In this document: one piece after another, positions 32,641 through 42,237 of the stretch
Numbering within the stretch: the first letter of the stretch is position 1
How the letters are laid out: the number at the start of each line of letters is the position of its first letter
Assembly: GCF_004791025.1 (NCBI RefSeq)
Contig: NZ_SRUO01000006.1
Location: 248,001-312,000 of the forward strand
DNA: 64,000 nucleotides
Source of the DNA: Mesorhizobium sp. M4B.F.Ca.ET.203.01.1.1
GTDB lineage: Bacteria > Pseudomonadota > Alphaproteobacteria > Rhizobiales > Rhizobiaceae
Reading direction: 5' to 3'
Made by a program: the position numbers and the translations under genes
Notes under the pieces: generated by a model
The model's database searches: none
Seen by the model: only the letters and a program-made list of their open reading frames with translations
What the model was told of the DNA's origin: nothing

Positions 32641-32828
32641 GATTTCGCGCCCTTGTCCTTGACGGCCTCGGCGCCCTTGTCGGAGCGCCGGCGCACGCCG
32701 GCGGCTTCCAGCTCGGCAAGATCGCGCTTGCGGCCGCGCTGGTCGATGAGGATCCATGCGACCAGCGCGGCCAGCACCAGCGCCGTGATGGCATAGGCGG
32801 CCGTGACATAGAGCGCATGCGCGCTCAT
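32637..32828 (-). CDS. ccmD: Haem exporter protein CcmD
   Basis: 63 residues with a single membrane helix (about 10-28, TAAYAITALVLAALVAWILID) and a charged cytoplasmic tail, as in CcmD, which helps release holo-CcmE from the CcmABC complex. ATGA overlap with ccmG. The upstream neighbour should be ccmC but only a short gap separates it from ccmB. Confidence 0.85.
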   Translation of the reverse strand: MSAHALYVTAAYAITALVLAALVAWILIDQRGRKRDLAELEAAGVRRRSDKGAEAVKDKGAKS

Positions 32829-32895
32829 GGCAGCCGCTCCACGTGGATGCGGCTTTCCGGTCCGGCCATGTTGCCCTGTTCGATCATGCTTTCCC

Positions 32896-32941
32896 TTAGC
32901 CTTGCCGTTCCAGCTTCGCAATCGGCCGCCGCGCCGCAGCC
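32896..32941 (-). pseudogene. Possible C-terminal remnant of ccmC
   Basis: Directly after the ccmB stop, one frame reads ...ARRPIAKLERQG-stop, which resembles the basic C-terminal tail of rhizobial CcmC. The remainder of ccmC (about 240 residues, with its WGxxWxWDxRLT haem motif) is not found here or elsewhere in the window. The identification rests on 14 residues and on operon position. Confidence 0.4.
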
Positions 32942-33607
32942 TCAGTCCGTCCCGTGGCGCAGTGCCAAAGCCGCCGCCAGCGGTCCGAGCACGGCAAGAA
33001 ACAGCGTCAGCGCGGCAAGAATGAGGAAAGGCTGCAGGAACGGCGCCGGGTCGGCCACCGCGCCATAGCTGGCCGAAACGCCGAAGATCAGCACCGGAAT
33101 GGTGAGCGGCAGCACCAGCACAGAGATCAGCAGCCCGCCGCGCGGCAGCGCCACCGCGACCGCGGCGCCGGCGGCGCCGATGAAGGTGATGGCCGGCGTG
33201 CCGACGAGAAGCGTGAGCGCCGTGGCGCCGATGCCGGCCGCCTCCATGTTCATGAACAGCCCCAGCAAGGGTGCGGCGACCACCAGCGGCAGCACGCTTC
33301 CCGCCCAATGCGCCAGGCATTTCACCAGCACCGTCAGCGCCAGCATGTGGCGATCGTGGCCCCGCACCAGAAGATCGAGCGAGCCGTCCTCGCGGTCGGC
33401 CTGGAACAGCCGGTCGAGGCCGAGCAGGCAGGCAAGCAGGGCGGCGATCCACAGGATCGCCGGGCCGATGCGGGCAAGCAGGTTGAGATCCGGGCCGACG
33501 CCGAACGGGATGGTGGCGATGACGGCAAGGAAGAAGATGACGCCCGTCAACGCCCCGCCACCGGCGCGGATGGAGAGGCGGATGTCGCGCAGGAGGAGGG
33601 CTAGCAT
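32942..33607 (-). CDS. ccmB: Haem exporter permease CcmB
   Basis: 221 residues, six membrane helices. MLALLLRDIRLSIRAGGGALTGVIFFLAVIATIPFGVGPD, LDRLFQADREDGSLDLLV and LPLTIPVLIFG are CcmB landmarks. With CcmA it drives release of haem-CcmE. Start at 33605-33607. Separated from ccmA by almost 200 bases that contain a large palindromic element, whereas the two genes usually adjoin. Confidence 0.93.
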   Translation of the reverse strand: MLALLLRDIRLSIRAGGGALTGVIFFLAVIATIPFGVGPDLNLLARIGPAILWIAALLACLLGLDRLFQADREDGSLDLLVRGHDRHMLALTVLVKCLAHWAGSVLPLVVAAPLLGLFMNMEAAGIGATALTLLVGTPAITFIGAAGAAVAVALPRGGLLISVLVLPLTIPVLIFGVSASYGAVADPAPFLQPFLILAALTLFLAVLGPLAAALALRHGTD

Positions 33608-33628
33608 GGGTTGAGATGCCTGCGCCCA

Positions 33629-33791
33629 GGCCCCCCTCTCTGGCCTGCCGGCCATCTCCCCCTCAAGGGGGGAGATTGGATGTCACTTCGGCTTTCGCCA
33701 ATTTTCAACATAAGGAAGCTGGCGGGGCGCGCGAACTGCCGATCTCCCCCCTTGAGGGGGAGATGCCCGGCAGGGCAGAGAGGGGGGTGCC
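33629..33791. repeat. Large inverted-repeat element between ccmA and ccmB
   Basis: Left arm 33629-33676 and right arm 33742-33791 are about 48-50 bases long and nearly perfectly complementary. Each arm also contains its own palindrome (ATCTCCCCCTCAAGGGGGGA then GAT). The 65-base spacer is A/T-richer. It looks like a small non-autonomous palindromic element of rhizobial type. It would form a very stable hairpin in the ccm transcript. Confidence 0.85.
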
Positions 33792-33803
33792 AGAGCGCCA
33801 ACC

Positions 33804-34415
33804 TCAACCGACTTCCCCCATCCTCAACGCCTTCGCCCCCTCCAATCCCAGCGGCAGATGCGTCGCCGCCACGATGATCCCGCCTTCCTCCAGATGCCCG
33901 CGCATCAACCCCGCGAACCGTTCCTCGGACGCCTTGTCCAGCCCCGCCGTCGGCTCGTCGAGCAGCCAGATCGGCCGGTGGCTAACCAGGAGTTTTGCGA
34001 TGGATGCCCGCCGCCGCTGGCCGGTCGAGAGATAGCCAAACGGCAGATGGCCGATGCCGCCGAGCCCGACGGTCTCCAGCGCCTCGTCGACGCCGAGCGC
34101 CGGCTCGCCGCAGAAGTCGCGCCAGAAGCGCAGATTCTCCGCCACACTCAAGGCCGTCTTCATCGCGTTGAGATGGCCGAGATAGTGGACGGCCGCGGCG
34201 ACCGTGGGGAAAGCCTCGCCGCCGCCTTCGACCTGGACCCGCCCTTCGGCGGCCCGCAGCAGACCGGCGATGACCCTCAGCAGCGTCGATTTGCCGGCGC
34301 CGTTTGGCCCGGTGACGACCAGCGCCTCGCCCTTCTCGAGCGCAAAGCCGATGCCGGCAAAGACCGTCTCGCCGCCGCGCTCGCCGCCCAGATTTTCGGC
34401 GATCAGCCGCATCAT
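33804..34415 (-). CDS. ccmA: Haem exporter ATP-binding protein CcmA
   Basis: 203 residues, ABC ATPase. Walker A VTGPNGAGKSTLLRVIAGLL, the CcmA-specific signature YLSTGQRRRASIAKLL, Walker B IWLLDEPTAGLD and His-loop ATHLPL. Start ATG at 34413-34415, or the adjacent in-frame ATG three bases later. First gene of the ccm unit, divergent from acnA across a 281-base gap. Confidence 0.93.
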   Translation of the reverse strand: MMRLIAENLGGERGGETVFAGIGFALEKGEALVVTGPNGAGKSTLLRVIAGLLRAAEGRVQVEGGGEAFPTVAAAVHYLGHLNAMKTALSVAENLRFWRDFCGEPALGVDEALETVGLGGIGHLPFGYLSTGQRRRASIAKLLVSHRPIWLLDEPTAGLDKASEERFAGLMRGHLEEGGIIVAATHLPLGLEGAKALRMGEVG

Positions 34416-34478
34416 TGCCCGTTCCGAAAGCGCCGTTTCGCGGCCGTCGCCGCATCGCACAAATTTGCCTTTCGACTG

Positions 34479-34496
34479 TCTAGAACTATTCCAGGA
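34479..34496. promoter_or_regulatory. Irr-box-like palindrome between ccmA and acnA
   Basis: CTAGAACTATTCCAG (34480-34494) has arms around three bases and resembles the ICE motif TTTAGAA-N3-TTCTAAA bound by the haem-responsive regulator Irr. Aconitase and haem-related genes are known Irr targets in rhizobia. Similarity is partial and the CTAGAGCATTCCAGG repeats of this genome share the sequence style, so confidence is low. Confidence 0.35.
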
Positions 34497-34696
34497 AATT
34501 CTCTATATGCGGTTCATCCGTGCCAGCGGTCGGCTCGGGAACAGAATTAGCGCCGAACCAGCGCACGCGCCGCCTTGAACGGCTCGGGTTGCTTGGGAGC
34601 GGACAGCGGAAATGGCCGTACCCGCACCTTTGCGCGTGATTGCATGCCATCGGCGTCCGTTCCCTTTCAGGCTGAACAGACAAGGACGGATCGCAC

Positions 34697-37387
<2,691 letters not shown>

Positions 37388-37390
37388 TAA

Positions 37391-37527
37391 GGGAGTAGGG
37401 GAGTAGGAAGTAGGGAAGAGACACCCCTATTCCCCTATTCCCCTATTCCCCTATTCCCCTATTCCCCTATTCCCCTATTCCCCTATTCCCCTATTCCCCT
37501 ATTCCCCTATTCCCCTATTCCCCTATT
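37391..37527. repeat. Inverted micro-tandem repeat, locus B, with 13 perfect CCCCTATT octamers
   Basis: 37424-37527 is exactly 13 copies of the octamer CCCCTATT. Just before it, 37391-37416 has four degenerate units of the opposite type (GGGAGTAG, GGGAGTAG, GAAGTAGG, GGAAG), so the array is an inverted repeat with one arm expanded. It lies right after the acnA stop and enters the 3' end of the ceramidase-like fragment. Confidence 0.95.
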
Positions 37528-37662
37528 CCGCACTTCCCGCGCGCCCCACAATCCCGCGGCAATAAAGGCAAGGTTGGTCAAAGCATTAGCCGGCTCTGCC
37601 CAAAGTTCCGGCCCGGTCCGCTCGCAATAAAGATCGACGGGCGTCAGGAGTGTTTGCCACAT
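37507..37662 (-). pseudogene. N-terminal fragment of a ceramidase-family membrane protein
   Basis: 51 codons starting MWQTLLTPVDLYCERTGPE; the motif YCERTGPELWAEPANALTN and a first membrane helix (LAFIAAGLWGARE) are the opening of bacterial alkaline-ceramidase-like (PF05875-type) proteins of over 200 residues. The reading frame then runs into the octamer array, which encodes NRGIGE and the stop. All later helices and metal ligands are lost. Truncation by the array is inferred. Confidence 0.7.
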
Positions 37663-37847
37663 GACGATGATGCGCCCTCCGAATCGAACCGCAGCATGAA
37701 GTGGAGGGGTCTTTCCTATTGCGGCCCTGGGCGTGCTTGCAGCGCCGAAAATTTCACCGCAACGTGACTTCCCGTTGACTGGCGGTTCTGCCACATATTT
37801 TAGCAATCAGAACAAGGCCGGCGTCACCGGCGGGAATCGGAACGGCC

Positions 37848-38636
37848 ATGGCATTTGCAAAACCCTTGCGGCTCGCGGCACTTGCGCTGGCCCTGTCGGC
37901 ATGTGCCGGCGCGGTGCTTGCAAGCGAGCCAGAGAGCGCCCGGGCCGATAAACAGCAAACCGACAAGCCGCTCGGCGTGGTCGAGCTTTTCACCAGCCAG
38001 GGCTGCAGCTCCTGTCCGCCGGCCGACGAGTTCTTTGCTGAGCTTGCCAGCAAGGAGGACCTCGTCGCGCTCGCCTATCACGTCAACTACTGGGACTATC
38101 TCGGCTGGCAGGACACGCTGAGCAGCAAGGAAAACACCGACCGGCAGTACGATTATATGCGCGCCTTCGGCAGCCGCTCTGTCTACACGCCGCAAGCCGT
38201 CATCAACGGCCGCAGCCACGTCAACGGCGCCAGCCGCAAGGAAGTCGACGGCACGCTGGCGCGCCTCGACCGGACCGGCGAAGGCATGCGCGTCGGCATC
38301 AAGGTCAGCCGCACCAGCGACCGCGTCATGATCGATGCCGGCGACGCCGGCAACGGCCCCAACGACGCCCATGTGGTGATCGTCTATTTCGATCCGCCGC
38401 AGATGGTGAAGATCGGCCAGGGCGAGAACAGCGGCCGCAGCCTGACCTATTGGAACGCCGTCTCCGACATCCAGATCGCCGGCATGTGGCACGGCAAGCC
38501 GCAGCGCTACGAATTGCCGATGACCGAAATCGCCAAGAAGGCCGGCTGCGCGGTGCTGCTGCAATCCGTCGGCAAGGACGGCATGCCAGGCCCGATCCTC
38601 GGCGCCGCCTTCATCCGCAAGCCCGACCGGCTTTAG
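37848..38636 (+). CDS. DUF1223 thioredoxin-like secreted protein
   Basis: 262 residues. Signal peptide (about 1-25, cleavage near VLASEP), then a thioredoxin-like domain with VVELFTSQGCSSCPPADEFFAEL (CxxC), VALAYHVNYWDYLGWQDTLS and YTPQAVINGRSHVNGAS, all typical of DUF1223. Role unknown; probably periplasmic redox. In rhizobia it often follows acnA, as here. Confidence 0.88.
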   Translation: MAFAKPLRLAALALALSACAGAVLASEPESARADKQQTDKPLGVVELFTSQGCSSCPPADEFFAELASKEDLVALAYHVNYWDYLGWQDTLSSKENTDRQYDYMRAFGSRSVYTPQAVINGRSHVNGASRKEVDGTLARLDRTGEGMRVGIKVSRTSDRVMIDAGDAGNGPNDAHVVIVYFDPPQMVKIGQGENSGRSLTYWNAVSDIQIAGMWHGKPQRYELPMTEIAKKAGCAVLLQSVGKDGMPGPILGAAFIRKPDRL

Positions 38637-38650
38637 AGCTTCCTCGTCCT

Positions 38651-38725
38651 AGAGCATTCCAGGAAGTGCGTAGCGGTTTGCGTCCGGAATTGCGTCAAAA
38701 CAAAGAGATAGAGCGGTTCAGCGTT
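38651..38725. repeat. Intergenic repeat of the CTAGAGCATTCCAGG type
   Basis: Begins CTAGAGCATTCCAGGAAGTG, passes through AGCGGTTTGCGTCCGGAATT and ends AGAGATAGAGCGGTTC. This pattern is a frequent intergenic element in Mesorhizobium genomes as I remember them. It sits in the convergent gap between the DUF1223 and DUF938 genes. Confidence 0.6.
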
Positions 38726-38771
38726 TCCACTAAAACGATAAATTAGCCAATAGAATGGGACCGATTGTCGT

Positions 38772-39443
38772 TCAGGCACTATCGCAGGAGAAGACAACCG
38801 ACAAATTGTTAGCAGGCATCTCGATCGCCTCGCGGAGACTAAGTCGAGAGGCCTCCCCCACGCGTTCAAGATCAGCAATATCACGCACACCCCAAGATGG
38901 GTTGCGCTCCTTTAGAGATGCGTCGAAAGCGGCGTTGGATGGTGCGTTGTGTGTGCCGTCGCGCGTGAATGGCCCGTAGAGAACAAGAAGCCCACCAGGG
39001 CGGAGCAAACGGCCAGCGCCTGCAAACAATCCTAAACTTGCCGCCCACGGCGCGATATGGACCATATTGATCGACACGATGGCGTCAAACGGCGCCGTTT
39101 GCTCGACGCCCCATGATCTCGAGCACACATCTATATCAAGCGGCGCGAGCACATTATTCAACCCGGAAAATTTGATCCAGCTAGAGGTGCTGGCGCGTGC
39201 GTCGGCATCAGGATCGCTTGGCTGCCAGGTGAGGTTGGGCATCGCTTCCGCAAAACACACGGCGTGCTCCCCGGTCCCGCAACCAATCTCCAGCACCACG
39301 CCATGTGTCGGAAGAACACGCTTTAGGACCGCGAGGATCGGTGCCAAATTTCGCGCAGCTGAAGGCGAGAACATGCGCTGGTCGGGGCTTACGCCGCGCT
39401 GTTCAAGCGCAACAGGCGAGCGGTTGTCATTCTCCTCGGGCAT
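38772..39443 (-). CDS. DUF938 SAM-dependent methyltransferase
   Basis: 223 residues. Opening motif RMFSPSAARNLAPILAVLKRVLP, SAM-binding VVLEIGCGTGEHAVCFAEAMP, WQPSDPDADARAS, DAIVSINMVHIAPW and closing RDIADLERVGEASRLSLREAIEMPANNLSVVF are the DUF938 set. Substrate unknown. It is A/T-richer than neighbouring genes and isolated between repeats. Confidence 0.9.
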   Translation of the reverse strand: MPEENDNRSPVALEQRGVSPDQRMFSPSAARNLAPILAVLKRVLPTHGVVLEIGCGTGEHAVCFAEAMPNLTWQPSDPDADARASTSSWIKFSGLNNVLAPLDIDVCSRSWGVEQTAPFDAIVSINMVHIAPWAASLGLFAGAGRLLRPGGLLVLYGPFTRDGTHNAPSNAAFDASLKERNPSWGVRDIADLERVGEASRLSLREAIEMPANNLSVVFSCDSA

Positions 39444-39605
39444 GGGCCGCAGATCCTCCGGGGCCGACGTTTCCCGCTTTATAGCTGAAATGATGGAACC
39501 GGATCCCGAAGATTTTGGACTGCAAGGCCTCGTCGAAGGAATATCCGAGGATGGTTGGAATTGGTCCTACGCGTCCTGTGCCAAGCGTCAGCCTCTTCAT
39601 CACTA

Positions 39606-39638
39606 GGAGCGAAGCGACGCAGCGCAGACCCTGGGATC
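39606..39638. repeat. Dispersed GAGCGAAGCGACGCAG repeat, copy 2
   Basis: 33 bases matching copy 1 (30404-30436) except near the 3' end, where CTGGGATC replaces CTAGGACC. Followed within 20 bases by a terminator-like hairpin. Confidence 0.75.
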
Positions 39639-39654
39639 GCGAAAGCCACGCAAT

Positions 39655-39693
39655 AAAAAACCGGCGTCAGCTTGCTTCTGACGCCGGTCATTT
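39655..39693. terminator. Strong terminator-like hairpin, gene not identified
   Basis: Perfect 10-base stem CCGGCGTCAG (39661-39670) / CTGACGCCGG (39678-39687), seven-base loop, preceded by AAAAAA and followed by TCATTT, so it could act in either direction. No gene ends close by, hinting at a lost gene or an unannotated small RNA. Confidence 0.6.
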
Positions 39694-40025
39694 AGGTTTT
39701 GGGATCGTCGCACCCGATTTTCCGAGGGAAAACCGAGGTTGGTTCGATCCGACGCAGACCCGTGGGCGGGGGGCTTGGGGTTTACGAGCCGGTGCCGGAC
39801 CGAACCGTCTCAGGCAACGCCGGTAAACTCGTCGGACATTGGGGCATGAGCGCGGTTAGAAAATGGCAGAAATGTGGCAGAGCATCACCAATTCCAACAG
39901 GAGGTTCACAAACGTGACTGGACGTGACGGAAACAGCGCTGCGCTGGCGTGCTTCGCCGGCTCTTGCAATTCCATGGCGAACGGGCCAACTTCTGAGGGC
40001 GAAGATTCATTCGAAGGATCTAGGC

Positions 40026-40415
40026 ATGACCGATCGCGGTGGCAGTGGGACGGAGGATGGGGACGCATCCGCAATATTGATCCCGCTGCATGAGGCCCGA
40101 CGCGAGCGCCTCGACCAGCCGGTGCGCTTCGACCGGCGCGAACTCGATCAGATCCTCAGGCTCTACGGACGCATGGTCGCCGCCAATGAATGGCGCGATT
40201 ACGCCATCGACCATCTCTCCGACCGCGCCGTCTTCTCCGTCTTCCGCCGCGCCAGCGAGGTGCCGCTGTTCCAGATCGTCAAGGATCCGAAGCTGGCGCG
40301 CCGCCAGGGCGCCTTCTCCGTCATCGCCGCCGGCGGCCGCATCCTGAAGCGCGGCCAGGAGCTCGGCCGCGTGCTCGGCGTCTTCGATCCCAAGCTGAAG
40401 GTCATCGAGGCGTGA
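40026..40415 (+). CDS. DUF2794 protein
   Basis: 129 residues. Conserved VRFDRRELDQILRLYGRMVAANEWRDYAIDHLSDRAVFSVFRRASEVPLFQIVKDP and GRILKRGQELGRVLGVFDPKLKVIEA are the alphaproteobacterial DUF2794 family, of unknown function. I use ATG 40026; a longer frame would start in the unstructured gap. Followed at once by micro-repeat locus C. Confidence 0.9.
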   Translation: MTDRGGSGTEDGDASAILIPLHEARRERLDQPVRFDRRELDQILRLYGRMVAANEWRDYAIDHLSDRAVFSVFRRASEVPLFQIVKDPKLARRQGAFSVIAAGGRILKRGQELGRVLGVFDPKLKVIEA

Positions 40416-40429
40416 GCTGGGAAGTCGAA

Positions 40430-40555
40430 GAGGAACTGAGGAACTGAGGAACTGGGGAATTGAAGAACTGGGGAATTGAAGAGAAATGGCGCTAAACGCC
40501 TGATATAAAAGCCTTTTCTTCAATTCCTCAATTCTTCAATTCCTCAGTTCCCTCT
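40430..40555. repeat. Inverted micro-tandem repeat, locus C
   Basis: The left arm (40430-40485) is seven octamers: GAGGAACT three times, GGGGAATT, GAAGAACT, GGGGAATT, GAAGAGAA. The right arm (40516-40555) is the inverse in octamers: TTCTTCAA, TTCCTCAA, TTCTTCAA, TTCCTCAG, TTCCCTCT. The 30-base spacer ends in an A/T-rich run. The right arm contains the last codons and stop of the GNAT gene. Confidence 0.9.
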
Positions 40556-41122
40556 CCCTCCGAGCCGGAACCTCCGCTCCGGCCACGAATCCGGATCCGG
40601 CGCACGTCCTGCCCCGCCATTCAGCGACAGCTGCATGAAGACCGTGTCCAGCCAGCGTCCGTGCTTGTAGCCGGACCCTTCCAGGCGCCCGGAATGGCGG
40701 AAGCCGAGCTTCTCGTGCAGCCGCACCGAGGCGCTGTCGGCATGGCCGTCGCCGATGACGGCGATGATCTGGCGGAAGCCGGCCGCCTCGGCCGCGTCGA
40801 TCAGCCCTTGCATCAGCAGCCTCCCGACACCCTGGCCCTTCGCCTCGGGCGCGACATAGACGGAATCCTCGACGACGAAGCGATAGGCCGGGCGTGGCCG
40901 GAACGGACCGGCATAGGCATAGCCGAGCACCGCGCCATCCTTTTCCGCCACCAGATAGGGGAAGCCGCCCGCCGTCAGACTGTCGAATCGGCTGCCCATC
41001 TCGGCGCGGCTCGGCGGCTCCAGCTCGTAGCTGGCGGTGCCGTGCGTCACCGCATCGGCGTAGATTTCCGTGACTCGGGCGAGGTCCGCGGCGCCGGCGG
41101 CTCTGATCGTGATGCTGCTCAT
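40544..41122 (-). CDS. GNAT N-acetyltransferase, phosphinothricin/methionine-sulfone type
   Basis: 192 residues. MSSITIRAAGAADLARVTEIYADAVTHGTASYELEPPSRAEM and VYVAPEAKGQGVGRLLMQGLIDAAEAAGFRQIIAVIGDGH with SVRLHEKLGFRHSGRLEGSGYKHGRWLDTVFMQ match the Pat/MddA group, which acetylates phosphinothricin, methionine sulfone or similar. The C-terminal codons lie in the right arm of micro-repeat C, so that repeat has probably altered the protein's end. Confidence 0.88.
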   Translation of the reverse strand: MSSITIRAAGAADLARVTEIYADAVTHGTASYELEPPSRAEMGSRFDSLTAGGFPYLVAEKDGAVLGYAYAGPFRPRPAYRFVVEDSVYVAPEAKGQGVGRLLMQGLIDAAEAAGFRQIIAVIGDGHADSASVRLHEKLGFRHSGRLEGSGYKHGRWLDTVFMQLSLNGGAGRAPDPDSWPERRFRLGGRGN

Positions 41123-41178
41123 AATTTATGCAAATCTTTCACCTGCCCTCCATAACAGCAAAGGCAGGCGCAAAAGAA

Positions 41179-41202
41179 AAGGGCGGCCATTGGGCCGCCC
41201 TT
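41179..41202 (-). terminator. Terminator of the Bax-inhibitor-1 gene
   Basis: Perfect 10-base stem (41179-41188 with 41193-41202), loop of four, followed on the minus strand by TTCTTTTG. It lies 25 bases after the stop. Confidence 0.88.
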
Positions 41203-41227
41203 CGTGAACTCAGTAGTCCAGTGCCGT

Positions 41228-42007
41228 TCAGCGGCGGTCGCCCATGAACTGCAGCAGGAACATGAACAGGTTGATGAAGTCGAGATAGAGCCTCAAGGCG
41301 CCCATAGTCGCCTTGCGGCCGGCGACATCGCTGGCGTCGCCGTCGAAATACATCTCCTTGATCTTCTGCGTGTCGTAGGCGGTGAGGCCGGAAAAGATCA
41401 GCACGCCGATCGCCGAGATGGCGAAGGACAGCGCCGACGACGCCAGGAAGATGTTGATCACCATGGCGATGATCAGGCCGAAAACGCCCATGACCAGGAA
41501 CGAGCCGAACGCCGTCAGGTCGCGCTTGGTCGTATAGCCGTAGAGCGACAGCGCGCCGAAGGCGGCCGCGGTAGCGAAGAAGGTCTGCGAGATGCTGGCG
41601 CTCGTATAGACAAGGAAGATCGACGACAGCGACAGGCCGACAAGGCCGGCATAGACCCAGAACGTGGTCTGCGCGGCCGAAACGCTCATCGACTGGATGC
41701 GGGCCGACAGGAACAGCACCGGCGCCAGCGGGGCGAGGATGACGACCCAGCGCAGCGGCGAGCCGAAGATCGCATAGCCGAAGGAGGTCAGCATCTCGCC
41801 GCTCGGCAGCGTAGCGACCGCCGAGGCCGGGTCAGTGGTGGTGGCCAGCATGATCGTGCCGATAGCGGCAAGGCCGGTGATGAGCAGGCCAAGCCCCATC
41901 AGGTTGTAGACCTTGATCATGTAGGCGCGCAGGCCCTGGTCGATGTCCGCATCGACACGGGTGCCGGGCACGGCGCGCGTCTGGTAGTTGCGAATGGGAT
42001 CAGCCAT
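41228..42007 (-). CDS. Bax inhibitor-1/YccA family membrane protein
   Basis: 259 residues, seven membrane helices. LRAYMIKVYNLMGLGLLITGLAA at the start, and near the end the family motif GLTAYDTQKIKEMY followed by ALRLYLDFINLFMFLLQFMGDRR. The BI-1/TMBIM family forms pH-dependent Ca2+ leak channels or interacts with FtsH in bacteria. Start at 42005-42007 (MADPIRNYQT), which is where family similarity begins. Confidence 0.92.
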   Translation of the reverse strand: MADPIRNYQTRAVPGTRVDADIDQGLRAYMIKVYNLMGLGLLITGLAAIGTIMLATTTDPASAVATLPSGEMLTSFGYAIFGSPLRWVVILAPLAPVLFLSARIQSMSVSAAQTTFWVYAGLVGLSLSSIFLVYTSASISQTFFATAAAFGALSLYGYTTKRDLTAFGSFLVMGVFGLIIAMVINIFLASSALSFAISAIGVLIFSGLTAYDTQKIKEMYFDGDASDVAGRKATMGALRLYLDFINLFMFLLQFMGDRR

Positions 42008-42237
42008 TGGAATTCCTCTGTTGCTTCTGCCCCGTCCGGTGTCCGGCCTTTTCTGGCCCAGGCGCCGCTGGCAGGGCTCCAGCATGCCTGCGCGGAATAT
42101 GATGGTTCTTCGCCTGAAGAACAAGTCCGTAACCGGCTGTAACGGTTCGTGAGAAGGTAAAAAGCCGCTTTGACGGCCTTTTTCGGGGGCATTCTTACCA
42201 AGATTTAACCCGGCTCGGGTGTCGCCAGCCCGGCAAA

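Larger units (their letters stand above)
39444..40025. other. 582-base gap without a supported gene
   Basis: Between the DUF938 and DUF2794 genes. It contains the second GAGCGAAGCGACGCAG repeat, a strong hairpin and otherwise no reading frame with family resemblance. Composition is mixed. The last 100 bases must include the DUF2794 promoter. No tRNA could be folded although GGTTCGATCC at 39740-39749 imitates a T-arm. Confidence 0.5.

Noticed and set aside
37424..37527. Possible CRISPR array
   Set aside because: Units are 8 bases and contiguous, with no spacers and no cas genes.
39690..39765. Possible tRNA because of GGTTCGATCC
   Set aside because: No matching acceptor, D and anticodon stems could be drawn, and no CCA end.
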